Positions 23,641 through 38,211 are shown, numbered from the stretch's first letter. The stretch is 64,000 nt of DNA from Moringa oleifera (GCA_021397835.1 JAJFZO010000695.1:186001-250000), one strand, 5' to 3'. Numbers and translations are program-made. Notes: generated by a model not told the origin, from the sequence alone.

Positions 23641-25000
23641 AGAAGATGTATAACTAGTGAAGAAGTCTTTCACTAACTAAAATACGTTTACAAATGATGG
23701 CTAACTCCGTATATTTTTTGATTCTAGTTAAAGAGTTACACATAAAAAAAAAACAATTCAAAATATTAAAACACTAACCTTCTTGGTGACATTGAAACTG
23801 CATGATAAGTTGTGGTCACAAGTTTTGAAAGGTGAGGTCTTTTCAAATAAGATCTACAAACACAATAAATAAACACAATTGAACAATACTTACCAAGTGT
23901 AATTTGCTGAGCTCTATGATAAATTCTAGTAAGGAACAAGCAACAGAAGGCCTAACTTGAAAGGTTTCAATCACAAGAAAGATTACTTGATGAATGAGAA
24001 TGAGTTCATCCAACAAACAACGGTAGGCCTAATACTGAAAGAAAATGAATATAAAGTTATGAATCTACCATAATAACATTCCAAAGATCTCGTCAACTTT
24101 CATAGAAAGAATAAAATTAGAGGAACTTTGAGTATGCATGATTGTATGCAAAGACCTAAAAACATCTCTACCTAGTTTCATAACATCACAATTAAACAGC
24201 CCCTCAGCTGCTTCAAAAATAATGGGATGACTTACACCTCTTAGGCCTTATATACTGGCACTTTTTATAGAAGAAAGTCAGTAGGAAACTAGAAATATGT
24301 TCATACCTCAAATTTCGCTGCTTTAATCAAGCTTTTGCTTCACTTCTTTATAGACATCAGGCTTTACAAGTTAATAAAAATGAAAAAATAAGCAAAAATC
24401 ACCAAAGAAGGTACAATCACGTAAATCCTTATAGAACATCTAAGAGTTGTACAATACATTTTCCTTCCAGATGTGTGAATGAAAAAAAATGGAGAAAGAA
24501 AAGAATGAGAAAGAATAATAAAAGGTTATGAGGACAAGAATATCCAATTATGTTACAATTGTTCTTTATTGCATAAAACAATTCAAACATTTAACTTAGG
24601 AGGGTTAATCAAAGGCCAATGGTTTAGAGCATCAGTTGCAATACACTCAAGAACTTAGTAGTTGAAGTCAACAAAATTACCAAATGGCATACACAAATTT
24701 GCATAACCGTTCTTGAAATAGTGAACATCAAGAAAATTGTTTACAAAAAACCTGCATGCTAGTTGCTAAAATGTAAAACTATAAAGAACAACGATATCTA
24801 AACTCTTAACCACTTAATTCCTTTTGTTGAAATACAGAATAAGGTATATAAACTGAAAGAAAAATTGTAAAACAGGTTTGTTTTTAGATACTATAAAACA
24901 TCATAACAGAACAATATTCACTATAGGATATTAAAAAGATTTTACCTAGAAAAGGGAAAGGAAAAACCCATAAAAACAAGGATATTGGCCTGCACATTAT

Positions 25001-25131
25001 CAATAGTGATTGGTTCTATTAATGTAGAAATAGGTTGGCCCACAACGCCATCCTCTGTTACTAAAGTGTAGATAGCCACCAGTTTGTACCCACATCATCA
25101 ACATTAACTTCATGCATCTTCCCTGTCTTTC
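25001..25131 (-). pseudogene. AIR9: AIR9-like A9 exon I, unit 1
   Basis: First of 13 copies of a 132-nt exon matching the last A9 repeat of AIR9. An intact copy would read GRMYESNVDDVGYRLVAIYT then PVREDG and PISASTEPI in phase 1. This copy is 131 nt: one C is missing in the GTACCCACATC stretch, giving a frameshift. The acceptor reads AC instead of AG and the donor AT instead of GT. No exon II copy lies next to it. Confidence 0.75.
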
Positions 25132-25199
25132 GTGCAGCATCATCAAATCATCGAGATTAGATAAAAAGGAAGTTGTACTATCCAATTACCTATGAGCTA

Positions 25200-26100
25200 T
25201 CAATACGAAAAATCAGATCTTTTTAGGGAAGTTGCCAAATGATAAGAGGATACTAATAGGAAAAACAATGATTCAAAAGCTACAATATTTAATAAAGTAA
25301 GATATTTAGATAATAAAATACACTTCAGAAACGAAGGAAGAGAAAAGGAAAAGAACAAAGCACCTAGAGCCCAACAAAGAAAAAGTTTTAATCATTTCAT
25401 TTCATATCAAGTTTACACATGTCTTACATGCCATAACAGTGGTAGCAAGACAAAAGGAACTTAGTCATCCAATAAATAGGATCACAGAGAAATAGGATCC
25501 TTTGTTGATTGACAAACTTGAACCATATGGATTACTAAAAGTTGAGAAATTGTTATTTAACCATAAATTTCATTCAATAGAGAAATGTCAATAGAGAACA
25601 CTTCACAACAAGTAGTGAAATGAATTGTTGAATTTCTAGTAAGTTGATAACAAGATAGAAATTGAAGGATTTATCATACTCGGAATGGAGATAAGATCAG
25701 AACTTCTAACCATAGATCTAAGCCATTGAATTCTAGTTTGCCCCCCTTTCTTCCACTATAAATGCCAGAACAGTATATAAATAGGTGAGGAAACCCTCCC
25801 TTCAATATCTAGCTTATTTATATGAGGAATTCCTAAAATTAAACAAATACATAAATAATGAAATATAAGGACAATATTGATAGAATTAATGAGAAAATGA
25901 TCACTTTATCATACAAAGTAACCAAGCACGAGATCACTTTTGGTGAATGAAGGAGAAAATAATAAATCAAGTTAGCACAATTAGGACCAACTAAACAAAG
26001 TTCTCTGGCCAAAAGGCTCACATTGACAACAACAGTTAAATTATATCAAATACTATCTTGATATGAAGAGAGATATTTTAGATTTCAAGTACTTCAACCT
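25200..26100. other. Single-copy spacer in the array
   Basis: This sequence between unit 1 and the first full block is not seen in the other blocks. No gene is recognised; the minus-strand ORF 25839-26021 is unsupported. Confidence 0.4.
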
Positions 26101-27274
26101 TCTTCAGAACATAAATATTACGAGATAGGAAATGATCATCATGTCTATAACTACCATCGTGATTTTCATTATGACAAAAGCACGCGAAAATCATTTAAAT
26201 GTGAATCAATAATAAGTAAGAAAAGCTGAAAAAAAAAACTTTACGTTAATTGAAAGTTTTGAAGACTTAGGACTAGGAAAAGTAGGACATAAGCTACATG
26301 GTATTTTTTTTTTTAATAAAGAAACATAGTATTTCCTTCTAGTAAGTTAGGAATCAATTTCAAAATGTCGAGGCAGCCAATAGTAACAATAACTCATGAT
26401 ATGATCACCCAGTGGTTATCTAAGAATAAAAGCAATGGAAACAATAAATATGAATTAATTTTTTTAATTCTGACCAAAAAAATACTGGTGTGAAAGCATA
26501 CCTTCATGTGTGCCCTTGCTTCAAATTGATGTGACATCCCTGCCATATGAGAAAACTTCATGGTTAACAAACTTAGAGCTTGAAATTCTTTTCACTATGT
26601 TATAGTTCTATTATATTACGTTCAAGCACAATTAGTTGGTCCTATTAATTAGCTTAGAAACCTTCATAAAAATTTACAACAAGCCAAAAAATTTGTAGAT
26701 GCGTCAAACTAGCAAACCTAAATGATTCAATATTTTTAAAATTATTGTAAGAAATATTAAAACATTATTTATGTACTTTAGGCTCACCTGTTTCATGACT
26801 GATAGGCAACATGTGTAAGAAGTCTAAACTTTAAATTTAATCTGTATGACTTTTTTAACTCACAAACACAAAAAACCTAGAAACACAATCACCAAAAAAG
26901 ATATATTGATTAGATGCCATATAATAGATTTCTTTGGAGAGTATAATAGATAAAACAAAGAAATGTAAAAGTTAAATACCTTTCTAGTTCTCTCTAAGTT
27001 AAATTTTGTCATCTAAGGCCCCATTGTTAAAACTAAATTCCTAGCACTATTAGGTAATTGTGGTAATGAAAAGGCAACCATTGGTGTTGAATCAACAAAA
27101 AAAAGATTTTAGACATAAGGATAGACATTGACAAAAAACAAAGGAATAAAGGATTAATTATAGCAAAGCATTACAAGATAAGATCAACTTTCTTACTCCG
27201 TTTGCATAAATCACAATGGCAAACATAAATATATGTAGATTATTATTAAGCAACAAGACCTACTAATGTGATAT

Positions 27275-27473
27275 TTAGTCATCAAGCATAAGCCCACATA
27301 TGATCATCCTCGATTCTCTCATCTTCTTTTGACAAAACATTGTTGCTATTTTTATCCTCGAATGCCCCCATGTAGTACAAGTTTCATTGGATAATATGAT
27401 CAAACCAACTGTAAAGTCTTTTCCATCAATTACAAAACAATAACCCAGAAATTTACTAGCTATTATTACCTTG
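27275..27473 (-). pseudogene. Unidentified conserved exon-like segment B, copy 1
   Basis: Homologous to segments at 34932 and 41393. In the best copy the frame reads NKVTIAS, then AIDAEAFYGWFGHINRQHLQ and a charged tail ending MLDD plus stop. This copy is shifted in its middle (it reads TVGLIILSNETCTTWGHSRI there) but keeps ASKFLGY and the MLDD end. I do not recognise the protein. Clustered charged residues and a shared terminal stop suggest a former last exon of a gene, possibly not AIR9. Confidence 0.4.
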
Positions 27474-27589
27474 TTAGCGAGGAGGCTGAATATGTTCAAG
27501 ACTGGAAGTAATTAAGTTACAGAGTTATAGAGTCAAAACTTATCCACAAAGCAAACATTTGTACCTGTTGGATTAAGGAAAAGGATTTA

Positions 27590-27770
27590 CATGAGAACAA
27601 TAATGGACAAAGTGAGACAAGGAAAGAATATGAAGGGCAAAGCTTTCTTTTGGATTGCAGGCAGCAACAGGATGTCTCGATCATCATAAACACGGAGCTT
27701 CTTTGGAGTCTCCAAATGGGAGACCAAGTAGTAAATAACAATAAGGACAAGTGATCTTTGTAACCGATAA
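27590..27770 (-). pseudogene. Unidentified exon-like stretch in block 1
   Basis: A minus-strand frame reads LVSHLETPKKLRVYDDRDIL then LLPAIQKKALPF, with a charged, non-repetitive character unusual for this AT-rich area. The homologous stretch in block 2 (about 35250-35420) has lost part of it, and block 3 (about 41740-41880) is more diverged. No family is recognised. Confidence 0.3.
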
Positions 27771-30276
27771 AATTTCAATAGGAATTAAGACATGTAATAA
27801 AACATGGCTTTTAAGGGAATGTACTAAGTAGAGATTCTGTTTTCTGTATGGTGGTTGCATTCACCTAGATCATATAGTTTTTATGGAGAAAATAATCAGC
27901 CTCGTTGTTTCATCCCATAAGAAACTAACATGACACCCATTTTTAGCTTCACTGCTAAGTATCCAACAATACATCTGTCTTTATGTTCATAAATTTAGCA
28001 TTTCTAGTTTTCTTGTCTCTGAGTTAAAAAGAAAATATTAGGATCAATTGAAATATGGATAAAGGTCACCTGAATGACACAAGGCAGGAAAACAGAGTTG
28101 AAGAAACTACATGGTCAGCTAAATCTTCACATGGCTTTTTGTTTTACAAGGTACACTGTCAACATCATCAAAAATTTGCATGTATGATATAGCAAATGAA
28201 AAGGCTATGCCACTTAAGAATAGAGAGAATCTTCCATTTTTTCAACAAAGTTACCTTAATAGAAGTGCAGGGCATATAATCCACTTTAGTTATTTTTATA
28301 AAGCACACAAGCAAGTGTAAATTTTGAAGGAGTGCTTGCTTCAAAAGAAATTGAGTTCGGCATATTAGTGTGAGTGTGGCAATGGTTCTTCAACTTTAAT
28401 CATATAACTTGAACAACTCATGCTTTTCTTGATTTAGCTATAGTTTATAGATTCCACCTCTATCACAAAAATGTTGTAAACAGGCCTACGACATGAGAAT
28501 CTTGTTTCTCCGTGAACATAAGATAGTTGATTCAGGTCTCTCCTAAACTATAGTATACAATCACACCTAGATGGAAAGGGAACAATCAAACATTAACTTT
28601 ACCAAAATTGAATAGACAATATCGTCCACATTATTTCACAAGCTGACAATCATGTAATACAAGGCTAATATGATTTCACATTAAATCAAGAGTTTGCCAA
28701 AAAACTTCATTAGGAAATGTATATGAAATTACATACATAAACAAAAAGGATAAGATAACAAGTAGATTGTAAGTTGAAAACAAAAAAGAGAAGATTGCCT
28801 TATTTTGGTTGACCCAAAAGAATCAAGCAAGCCATGTTTTGGTTAACAACTATCTATTTCATGGCTCCATAGAAACTATCACTTCTACATAAAATTGTTG
28901 GTTGTGGCTCCAAGAAGATGTATAACCAGTGAAAAAGTCTTCTATCAACCAAAAAACATTTACAAATGATGGCTAACTCCGTTTTTTTTTTTTCGATTCT
29001 AGTTAAACAATGACACAAAAAAATGATAATTCAAAATATTGAAACACTAACCTTCTTGGCTACATTGAGACTGCATGATGAGTAGTTGTTGCAGGTTTTG
29101 AAAGGTGAGGCCTTTTAAATAAGATCCATAAATACAAGAATTGAACATAATTAGACAACACTTACCAAGTGTGATTTGCTGATCTCCATAATAAATCTTG
29201 GTAAGGAACAAATAATAGAAGGCCTAAATCGAAAGGTATCAATCATAACAAAGATTGCTTGACGAATAAGAAAGAATTCATCAAACAAACAACGAGAGGC
29301 CTAAAACTAAAAGAAAATGAATATGAAGTTATGAATCTACCATAGCAGTATTCCTAAGATCTCATCAACTTTCATAGAAAGAATAAAATTAGAGGAACTT
29401 TGAATACATATGATTGAATGCAAATACCTAAAAACATCTCTACCTAGTTCAAAAACATCTCTACCTTAGCTGCCTCGAAATTATGAGATGACTTACACCT
29501 CTTAGACCATGTGTACTGGCACTGATTTAGGAAGAGAAAAGTCATGAGAAAACTAGAAATATGTTCATACCTCAAATTTTGTTGTTCCAATATCAAGCTT
29601 CTGCTTCATTTCTTTATGAACATCAGGCTCTACAGGTTAATAAAAATAAAAAAATAAGCAAAAATCACCCAAAAAGGTATAATCATATAAATCCTTACAG
29701 AACATTTAATAGTTGTACAATCCATTTCCCTTCCAAAAGTGTGAAAGAATTTTAGAAAAAAATTAAGAAAAAAAAAGGAATGAGAAAGAAAAAGAAAAGG
29801 TTATGGGGACAAGAATATCCAATCATGTTACAATTGGTCTTTGTTACATAAAATGATTCAAAAATTAACTTAAAAGGGTTAATTAAAGGCCAATTGTTTA
29901 GATCATCCATTGCAATACACTCAAGAACTTACCGATTGAAGTCAACAAAATTACCAAATGGCATATACAAATTTGCATAACTATGCATGAAGTAATGAAC
30001 GTCAAGAAAATTTTTCACACAAAACCTACATGCTAGTTACCAAAATGTAAAACTACAAAGAACAAAGACATCTAAACTCTTGACCACTTAATTCCTTATG
30101 TTGAAATATAGAATGAGGAATGTAAATTAAATGAAAATTGCAAAATATGTTTGTTTCTAAATGCTCTAAAACATCATAATAGAGCTTGAATATTCACTGT
30201 AAGATATTGAAAAGATTTTGGCTACAAAAGAAAAAAGAAAAATCCACAAAAACAAGGATACTAGCCTGCACATTAT

Positions 30277-30748
30277 CATCAGCGATTGGTTCTGTTGATG
30301 TAGAAATAGGTTGCCCTTCAACACCATCCTCTCTTACTAAAGTGTAGATAGCCACCAGTCTGTACCCCACATCATCAAAATTAGATACATACATCCTCCT
30401 TGTCTCTGGTGCAGCATCATCAAATGAATCTGTAAAAAATAAAAGTTTTAAGGAACCAACGGACATAGTAGTAGTTAATTATATCTAGGAAAATATCGAT
30501 TTTGTGAAGTAGAGGCATGTCATAAGTTTGGCTAACAAAATATAAAGGGAACCAATAGCATATCAAAAGGCACATAATAAATAAGTACCAGAGGATATAA
30601 TGAACTGCAGAAAAAAAGTTACATTAACCCAGTTTTCTTATTCTCATGTAACCCCTCAAACTTGGTAAGGCCCTTTCTACCTCCAAACTACCCTCTAAAT
30701 CCTTTGATAATACTTTCTTCAATGGAATTTCTGATAATTCAAACATTA
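30277..30748 (-). pseudogene. AIR9: AIR9-like A9 unit 2 (exon I plus exon II)
   Basis: Exon I, 30277-30408 (132 nt), is open and reads RMYVSNFDDVGYRLVAIYT then LVREDGVEGQPIS. Its acceptor is AC instead of AG and its donor AT instead of GT. Exon II, 30629-30748 (120 nt), matches an early A9 repeat (family pattern NVRIIGD..EG..IKG, FGG.EGPSKFEWL); its acceptor here is AA. On the minus strand exon II precedes exon I. Confidence 0.8.
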
Positions 30749-31255
30749 TTGATAGATGGAGGAGCTACCACTAGGTAACACAATTATTTTTCCAACACAT
30801 TATTAGCATTTCCAAGGGTTTAAAAAGTTTAGAAATAGAGAATGTTCAAATAATTGCAAAGGAAATCACATATTGGCCGTGAGACTTGATAAAAGTCGTC
30901 CCTTAAATTTCAATGAGATAATACTAGTACAAGTAGTTAAGCATACTTACTTCGCATGATTCACATACGCAACACCAATCCATGGCAGCCTCAGCACACA
31001 TAATCTAGGTATATTATCCTTGTCAGTTCAGGAAAGTATCTTCATTCATCTAAACCCTTAACCACTTAATTCCTTATGTTGAAATACAAAATATGGTATA
31101 TAAAATTAAAAAAAAAATTACAAAATTGGTTTATTTCTAGATGTTCCAAAACTTCATAACAGAACTCAATATTCACTGTAAGACATTAAAAAGATTTTAT
31201 CCAAAAAAGAAAAAGGGAAAAACCAAAAAAACAAAGTCATTGCTCTGCACATTGT

Positions 31256-31721
31256 CAATAGTGATTGGTTCTGTTGATCCAGAAATAGGTTGGTCCTCAA
31301 CACCATCGTCTCTTGCAGGAGTGTAGATAGCCATTATAGTCTATACTTCATGTCATCAATATTAGATTCATACATCCTTCTTGTCTTTCCCATAGCATCA
31401 TCAAATATGTATACAAAAATGAAACTTTTAAGGAACCAAGAGATATAGTACTAGTTAATTATATCTAGGAAAACATGTAATGTATAAAGTAGAAGCATGT
31501 CATAAGTTCAGCTAACAAAATATAAATGCAGCAAATAACACATTAAAAGGCACATGATAAATAAATTTCAAAGGAGCTACAGAAAAAAAAGTTATACTAA
31601 CCCAGTTTCCATAGTCTCATGTAACCACTCAAACTCGCTAGGGCCTTCTCTACCTCCGAGATAATTTCAAAATCCATTGATAATACTTCCTTCAATGGCA
31701 TCTGTAATAATTTGGACATTA
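31256..31721 (-). pseudogene. AIR9: AIR9-like A9 unit 3 (exon I plus exon II)
   Basis: Exon I, 31256-31389, is 134 nt (two extra bases, frame lost), with donor AC. Exon II, 31602-31721, is full length (120 nt), with a TTAACC-type boundary giving a GTTAGT donor on the minus strand. The unit lies 979 bp after unit 2 and is followed by the conserved spacer with the CTATCCTTATCAG string. Confidence 0.7.
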
Positions 31722-32402
31722 CTGACAGATGAAAGAGTTGCAACTAGGAAACATAATCATTTTTTCAACTATATCACCATTTCTAAGGGTTAAAAATGAT
31801 TTGAAATAAAGAATATTCAAACAGTTGCAGAGAAAAATACATAATGGTCGTGAGACTTTATAAAAGCCAACCCTTAAATTTCAATGAGATAATGCCAGAA
31901 CAAACAATTAGCATACTTGATTAGAACAAAAAGGCAAACACAAAGCACAAGCATACAGAGACACATAACCACATGGAGTAATAACATGTACATATAAGTA
32001 TCCAAGAGAGATATGCAAAAGTAACGCAAGCACTCAAGCAAAACAGAGAAAAAAATTAACATAAATTTAACAAAGTCAAAAAAGATTAGAAATACTTACT
32101 TCGCTTGATTCACATATGCAATAACAACGCACGGCAGCGTCAGCACATGCAATCAAAATATACTATCCTTATCAGCTTAGATTCAGGAAAGTATCTCCAT
32201 TCATCTAAACCCTTAACCAGTTAATTCCTTACTTTGAAAGACAAAATTAGATATATAAAATAAAAGAAAGTTGCAAAACTAGTTTGTTTGTAGATGTTCT
32301 AAAACATCATAACAAAACTTCACTGCATGACATTGAAAGGATTTTACCTAGAAAACGAAAATGCAAAAGCCATGAAAACAAGGTTACTGCTCTCCACATT
32401 AC

Positions 32403-32852
32403 CTATAGTGATTGGTTCTATTGATCTAGAAATAGGTTGGCCCTTAACACTATCCTCTCTTATTGGAGTCTAGATAGCCACCAGTCTGTGCACCACATCA
32501 TCAACATTTGATTCATACGTCCTCTCTGTCTCTTCTGCAGCATCATAAAATGAGTTTGTACAAAAATGAAACTTTTAAGGAACCAAGGGATATAGCACAT
32601 GTAAATTATATCTAGGAAATTGTCTAATATGTGAAGTAGAAGCATGTCATAAGTTTAGCTAATAAAATATAAGAAGACCAATAACATATTAAAAGACACA
32701 TGATAAATAAATACTAGAGCATATAATGAACTACAAAAAAAAGTTACACTAACCTAATTTCCTTATTCTCGTGTAACCGCTCAAATTTGCTAGAGCCTAC
32801 CTCCAAATACTTTGATAATACTTCCTCCAATGGTATCTCTAGTAGAACATTA
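32403..32852 (-). pseudogene. AIR9: AIR9-like A9 unit 4 (exon I plus exon II)
   Basis: Exon I, 32403-32534, has normal length and both splice dinucleotides (CTGCAG acceptor, GTAATG donor), but the tyrosine codon in the AIYT motif is TAG. Exon II, 32754-32852, is cut to 99 nt by several deletions, including the FGGKEGP part. Confidence 0.7.
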
Positions 32853-34931
32853 CTGATAGATGAAGGAGTTGCCATTAGGTAACATAATCATTTTTTCCAT
32901 TATTATCACCATTTCTAATGATTTAAAAAAATTAGAAACAGAGAATATTCAAACAATTGCAAAAATAAAAAAATAAAAATCACACATTAGCTTGAGACTT
33001 GACAAAAATCGACCCTTAATTTTCAATGAGATAATACCAAAGCAAGTAATTGGGGTACTTAAGTAGATAAAAAAGGCAAACATAAAGTACAAGCATGCAG
33101 AGACACACAACCACATGTAGTAATAACATACACATAAGTATCTATAGAGAGACATAGAAAAGTAATGCAAGCACTCAAGCAAAACAAAAAGAGAAAAATA
33201 ACATAAATTTGACAAAGTCAAAGAACATTGGAAATAGTTACTTTGCATGATTTACTTATGCCACAACAATCCATGGTAGCCCCAACATACACAATCCAAA
33301 TATGTTATCCTTGTTAGGATAGGTTTAGGAAAGTATCTCCCTTCATTAAGAAGTGCAAAAAGGAAAATAATGATGATGACATGCAATTTATTTTGAGATA
33401 GGTTTTCATAAAAGTCAATACCCATGGAGAAGATTAAGGTGGATTTAATTGTTGCATATTCTGGTGGTTGCAAGGATCCAAGTGTAAACACTTTAATTCC
33501 TGCAACTCCTAAAAAATGAGGAAAGCAATTTTCAGATAAGCGTTTCTGTTCTACAAATTTTATCGTTTCTCAGCAGTGATGCTACATTTATTCTATTTAC
33601 CTACAGTTCACTAGCATTTTACAAACATCCTCCTCTTTTTTCTCAACTTCTTGTCGAACTTTCTAGAAATTTCCAAGAGAAAAGTTCAAGAATGCTTATT
33701 AAGGAACCCAATTATACATTGATAAATAGATGATATTTTTCACGTAAAATATGCAGCATTTTAGCAACAATTTTTCCAAATTATTTGCAAAATTCTTTAA
33801 ACAAACAATAGAAACTAGATATGCAGTAAAAACATTTAAGGTGTTACTCAGGTTCTTGTCATTCTTGAACACATAATTTCATGCATTCCTTACACATCAA
33901 AGACAAACTGATAGTGAACTACAATAATATGTGCTAATTTTTTTAATATAAAAATATAGTATTTGCTTCTAGTAAGTTAAGAACCAATTTCAGAATGTTA
34001 AAGCAACTAATAGTAACAATAACTCATGACATGAACAGTGGGTGTGTAGGAATAAAAGTAATGCAAACAATCAACTTGATTTCCTAGAAATATGAACTAT
34101 TTTTTTTTTCAATTTTGACCTAAGAAAAAGCTAGTGCAAAAGCATACCTTCACGTGTGCCCTTCCTTTAAATTAATGCAACTGGCGCAACAAACCTACCA
34201 TTTGAGAGAACTTCATGGTTGCTAAATGTAGAAAACTTGCACTGAAATTCTTTTCACTATGTTATAGTTCTATTATGTTACCTTCAACACATAAAATCAG
34301 TTGGTCCTATTAATCAGCTTAGAAATCTTCATGAAAATTTGCATTGAACTAACAAATCGACAAATGCATCAAACACGCAAACCTACATGATTCAATTATT
34401 TTTAAAATTATTGTAAGAAATATTAGGAACCTGTTTCTAAACTTTAGGCTTACATGTTCATGACTAATAGATAACATGTATGAGAAGTCTAAACTTTGAG
34501 TCCAATTTTTATGCTTTTTTAACTTGAAAGTATGAACAAGCATAATGACAAAAAAAAGAAATAGTGGCTAAATGCCACATAATAGATTTCTTTGGAGAAA
34601 GTAATAGGTAAAACAAAGAAACGCATTGTTAAATACATTTTCTATTCTTTCAAAGTTAAATTTTGTCACCCAAGACCCCTATCACTAGGACTAAATTCCC
34701 AGCACTATTAGGTAATTTTAGTATTGGAAGGGCCACCATTGGTTTTGAACCAACAAAAAAAGATTTTAAGCATGAGAACAGACAATGGCGGAGAATAAAG
34801 GAATAAAGGATTAATTATAATGAAGCATTACAAGATGAGATCAACTTGCTTACTTTTTTTGCATAAATCACAATGGCAGACACAAATATATGTAGATTAT
34901 TATTAAGCAACAAGACCTATTAATGTGATAT

Positions 34932-35130
34932 TTAGTCATCAAGCATGACCCACATATGATCATCCTCGATTCTCTCATCTTCTTTTGACAAATCAGTTTT
35001 GTTGTTTTTATCCTTAAATGCCTCTATATACTGCAAGTGTTGTCTATTAATATGACCAAACCAACCGTAAAGGCTTCCGCATCAATTGCATAATAATAAC
35101 CTAGAAATTTACTAACTACTGTTACCTTGT
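34932..35130 (-). pseudogene. Unidentified conserved exon-like segment B, copy 2
   Basis: Homologous to 27275-27473 and 41393-41587, with the same terminal stop (TTA on the + strand, 34932-34934). A few indels relative to copy 3 break the frame. Family unknown. Confidence 0.4.
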
Positions 35131-37752
35131 TAGCGAGGAGGCTGCACATGGTCAGGATTAGAAGTAAGTCACAGAGTTATGAAGTCAAAAGTTATCCACA
35201 AAGTAAACATTAGTATCTATTAGGTTAAGGAAAAGGTTTTACATGACAGCAACAATGGACAATGTGAAACAAGGGAAGAACATGAAGGACAAACCTTCTT
35301 TTGGGTTACTGACAGCAAAATGAGATAGACACGGAGCTTCTTTGGAGTCTACAAATATGAGACTAAGCAGCAAACAATAAAGACAAGTTATCTTCGTAAC
35401 CCACAAGATTTTAACAGGAATCAAGAGATGTAATAAAGCATGGCTTTTAAGGGAATGTACTGCTAAGTATCCAACAATAACATCTATCTTTATGTTCGTA
35501 AATGTAGGTTTTTCAATTTTTTTGTCTCTAAGTCAAACAAATTAAGACCAATTGAGATATAGATAAAGATCACTTGAATGACCGAGGCAAGAAGGAAAAG
35601 TTAAAGAAACTCCATTGCCAACTGAATCTTCACATGGTTTTATGTTTTACTAGGTACACTGTCAACATCATCAAAAATTTACATCATGATATGGCAAATG
35701 ACAAGGCTATGCCACTTAAAAACACAAAGAATCTTCCATTTCTTCAATAAAGTCACCTTAACAGAAGTGCAGGGTATATAATCCACTTCAGTTACTTTTA
35801 TGAAACATATAAGTAAGCGTGTTTGAAGGGGTGTGTGCCTTAAAAGAAATTAAGTTTGATGTATCCATATGAGTGTGGCAATAGTTCTTCAACTTCAATC
35901 TTAGAACTTGAAAAACTCATACTTTTCTTGATTCGGCTATAGTTTACAGATTCCACCTTTGCCAGAAAAATGCTATAAATAGGCCTATGATATGAGAACC
36001 TTGTTTCCCTACAAACATAAGATAGTTAATTCAAGCCTCTCTAAACCATGCATACAATCACACCTAGATGGAAAGGGCACAATGAGACACTAACTTTATC
36101 AGAAATGAACATACAATATCGTCCATATTATTTTATAAGCTGACAATCATGTAATACAAGGCTAATATGATTTCACATGAAATTAAGAGTTTGCTGAAAA
36201 ATCTTCCATCAGGAAACGAATATGTAGTTGTATATATAAACAAATAGGATAAGCTAACAAGCAGATTATAGGTTGAAAACAAAAAAGAGAAGATTACTTT
36301 GTTTTGGTTAACCTAAAAGAATCAAGTAGGCCTTGTTTTGGTTTACAGTTATCCATTTCTTGGCTCCTAGAACTATCACTTCTACTCAAAATTAATAGTT
36401 GTGACTCCAAAAAGATGTATAACCAGTGAAAAAGTCTTCCATCAATAAAAAAAAATGTTTATAAATGATAGCTAACTCCGTTACATTTTCGATTCTAGTA
36501 AAAAAGTGACATATAAAAAAGACAATTCAAAATATCAAAACACTAACCTTCTTGGTGACATTGAGATTACATGATGAGTAGCTATCCTAGGTTTTAAAAG
36601 GTGAGATCTTTTCAAATAAGAGCTACAAAAATAAATAAATAAACACAATTGGATAACACTTACTAAGTGTAATTTGTCAATCTCCATGATAAATCTTGGT
36701 AAGGAACAAGCAACGGAAGGCCTAAATCAAAGGGTCTCAATCACAAAAAAGATTGCTAGATGAATACGAATGAATTCATCAAACAAACAACAAGAGGCCT
36801 AATACTAAAAGAAAATGAATATGAAGTTATGAATTTACCATAACAGGATTCCTAAGATCTCGCTAACTGTCATAGAAAGAATAAAATTAGAGGAACTCTG
36901 AGTACATACTCAGTTCCATAACATCATAATTAAACAGTCCCTTAGCTGCCTCGAAAATTATGAGATGACTTACACCTTTTAGGCCATGTGTACTAGCATT
37001 GGTTATAAAAGAGAAAAGTCAATAGGAAACTAGAAATATGTTTATACTTCAAATATTATTATTCCAATATCAAGCCTGTGCTTCACTTCTTTATGAATAT
37101 CAAGCTTTACAAGTAAGTAAAAATGAAAAAAAAAAAAAAAGGCAAGAATCACCAAGAAGGTATAAACATATAAATCCCTATAGAGCATCTAGGAGTCCTA
37201 TCATACATTTCCCTTCCTAAACTATGAAGGAACTTTAGAAAAAAAATTAAAGAAAAAAGAATAAGAAAGAACAAGGAAAGATTATGGGGATAACAATATC
37301 TAATCATGTTACAATTGATCTTTGTTTTATAAAACAGTTCAAACATTTAAGTCACGAGGGTTAATTAAAGGCCAATGGCTTGGAGCATCAGTTGCAATAC
37401 ACTTAAAAACTTACTAGTTGAGGTCACCAAATTACCAAATGGCATATATATTTTTTCATAACTATTATTGAAGTAATGAACATCAAGAAAATTTTTTACA
37501 TAAAACCTGCATGCTACCATAATGTAAAATTAAAAAGAATAATAACATCTAAACCCTTGATCACTTAATTCCTTATGTTGAAATATAGAATAAGGGATAT
37601 AAACTAAAAGAGAGTTGAAAAAGTAATTTGTTTCTAAATGTTCTAAAACATCATAACAGAACTTAAATATTCACTGTAGAACATTGAAAAGATTTTGCCT
37701 AGAAAAGGAAAAGTGAAAGGCCATAAAAAAAAGATATTACTCTGCATATTAC

Positions 37753-38211
37753 CACTAGTGATTGGTTTTGTTGATGCTGAAACAAGTTAGCCCTCAACAC
37801 CATCCTCTTTTACTGGAGTGTAGATAGCCACTAGTTAGTATCCCCACATCATCATCATTAGCTTCATACATCTTCCCTATCTCTCCTACAACATCATTAA
37901 GCCTGTACAAAAATGAAACTTTTAAAAAACCAAAGGATATAGAACTAGTTAATTATTTCTAGGAAAATACCTAATCTGCGTAGTAAAAGCATGTCATAAG
38001 CTTAGCTAAAAAAAATATTAGCATATTAAAGGCATTTGATAAATGAATACCAAAGCTTATAATGAACTACACAAAAAAAAGTTGTAGTAACCCAGTTTCC
38101 TTATCCTTATATAACCACCTAAACTTGCTAGGGCCCTCTTTACCCCCAAAGCACTCTTCAAATCCTTTTATAATACTTCCTTCAATCGCATCTCTAGCGA
38201 TTCGGACATTA
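37753..38211 (-). pseudogene. AIR9: AIR9-like A9 unit 5 (exon I plus exon II)
   Basis: Exon I, 37753-37885, is 133 nt: one extra base at GTATCCCCACATC breaks the frame, a defect also seen at the same place in units 7 and 9. The donor GT is present. Exon II, 38092-38211, is one of the best copies: TTTTTTCAG acceptor, NVRIARDAIEGSIIKGF, then FGGKEGPSKFRWLYKDKETG up to a GG|GTTA donor. It starts and ends in phase 2. Confidence 0.8.

Larger units (their letters stand above)
26110..33640 (-). repeat. Large AIR9-array block 1 (about 7.5 kb)
   Basis: In + coordinates the order of shared segments is F (26490), B (27275), C (28205), D (28690), G (29265), H (29876), then three exon I/exon II units (30277, 31256, 32403). 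The same order recurs in blocks 2 and 3. Corresponding markers are offset by about 7.5-7.65 kb to block 2. Similarity covers presumed introns as well as exons, so this is segmental tandem duplication rather than exon conservation. Confidence 0.8.

Noticed and set aside
28140..28260. Possible A9 remnant (DDVDSVP) in segment C
   Set aside because: The short string resembles the DDVDS motif of A9 repeats, but the flanking frame breaks in every copy and no splice sites fit.
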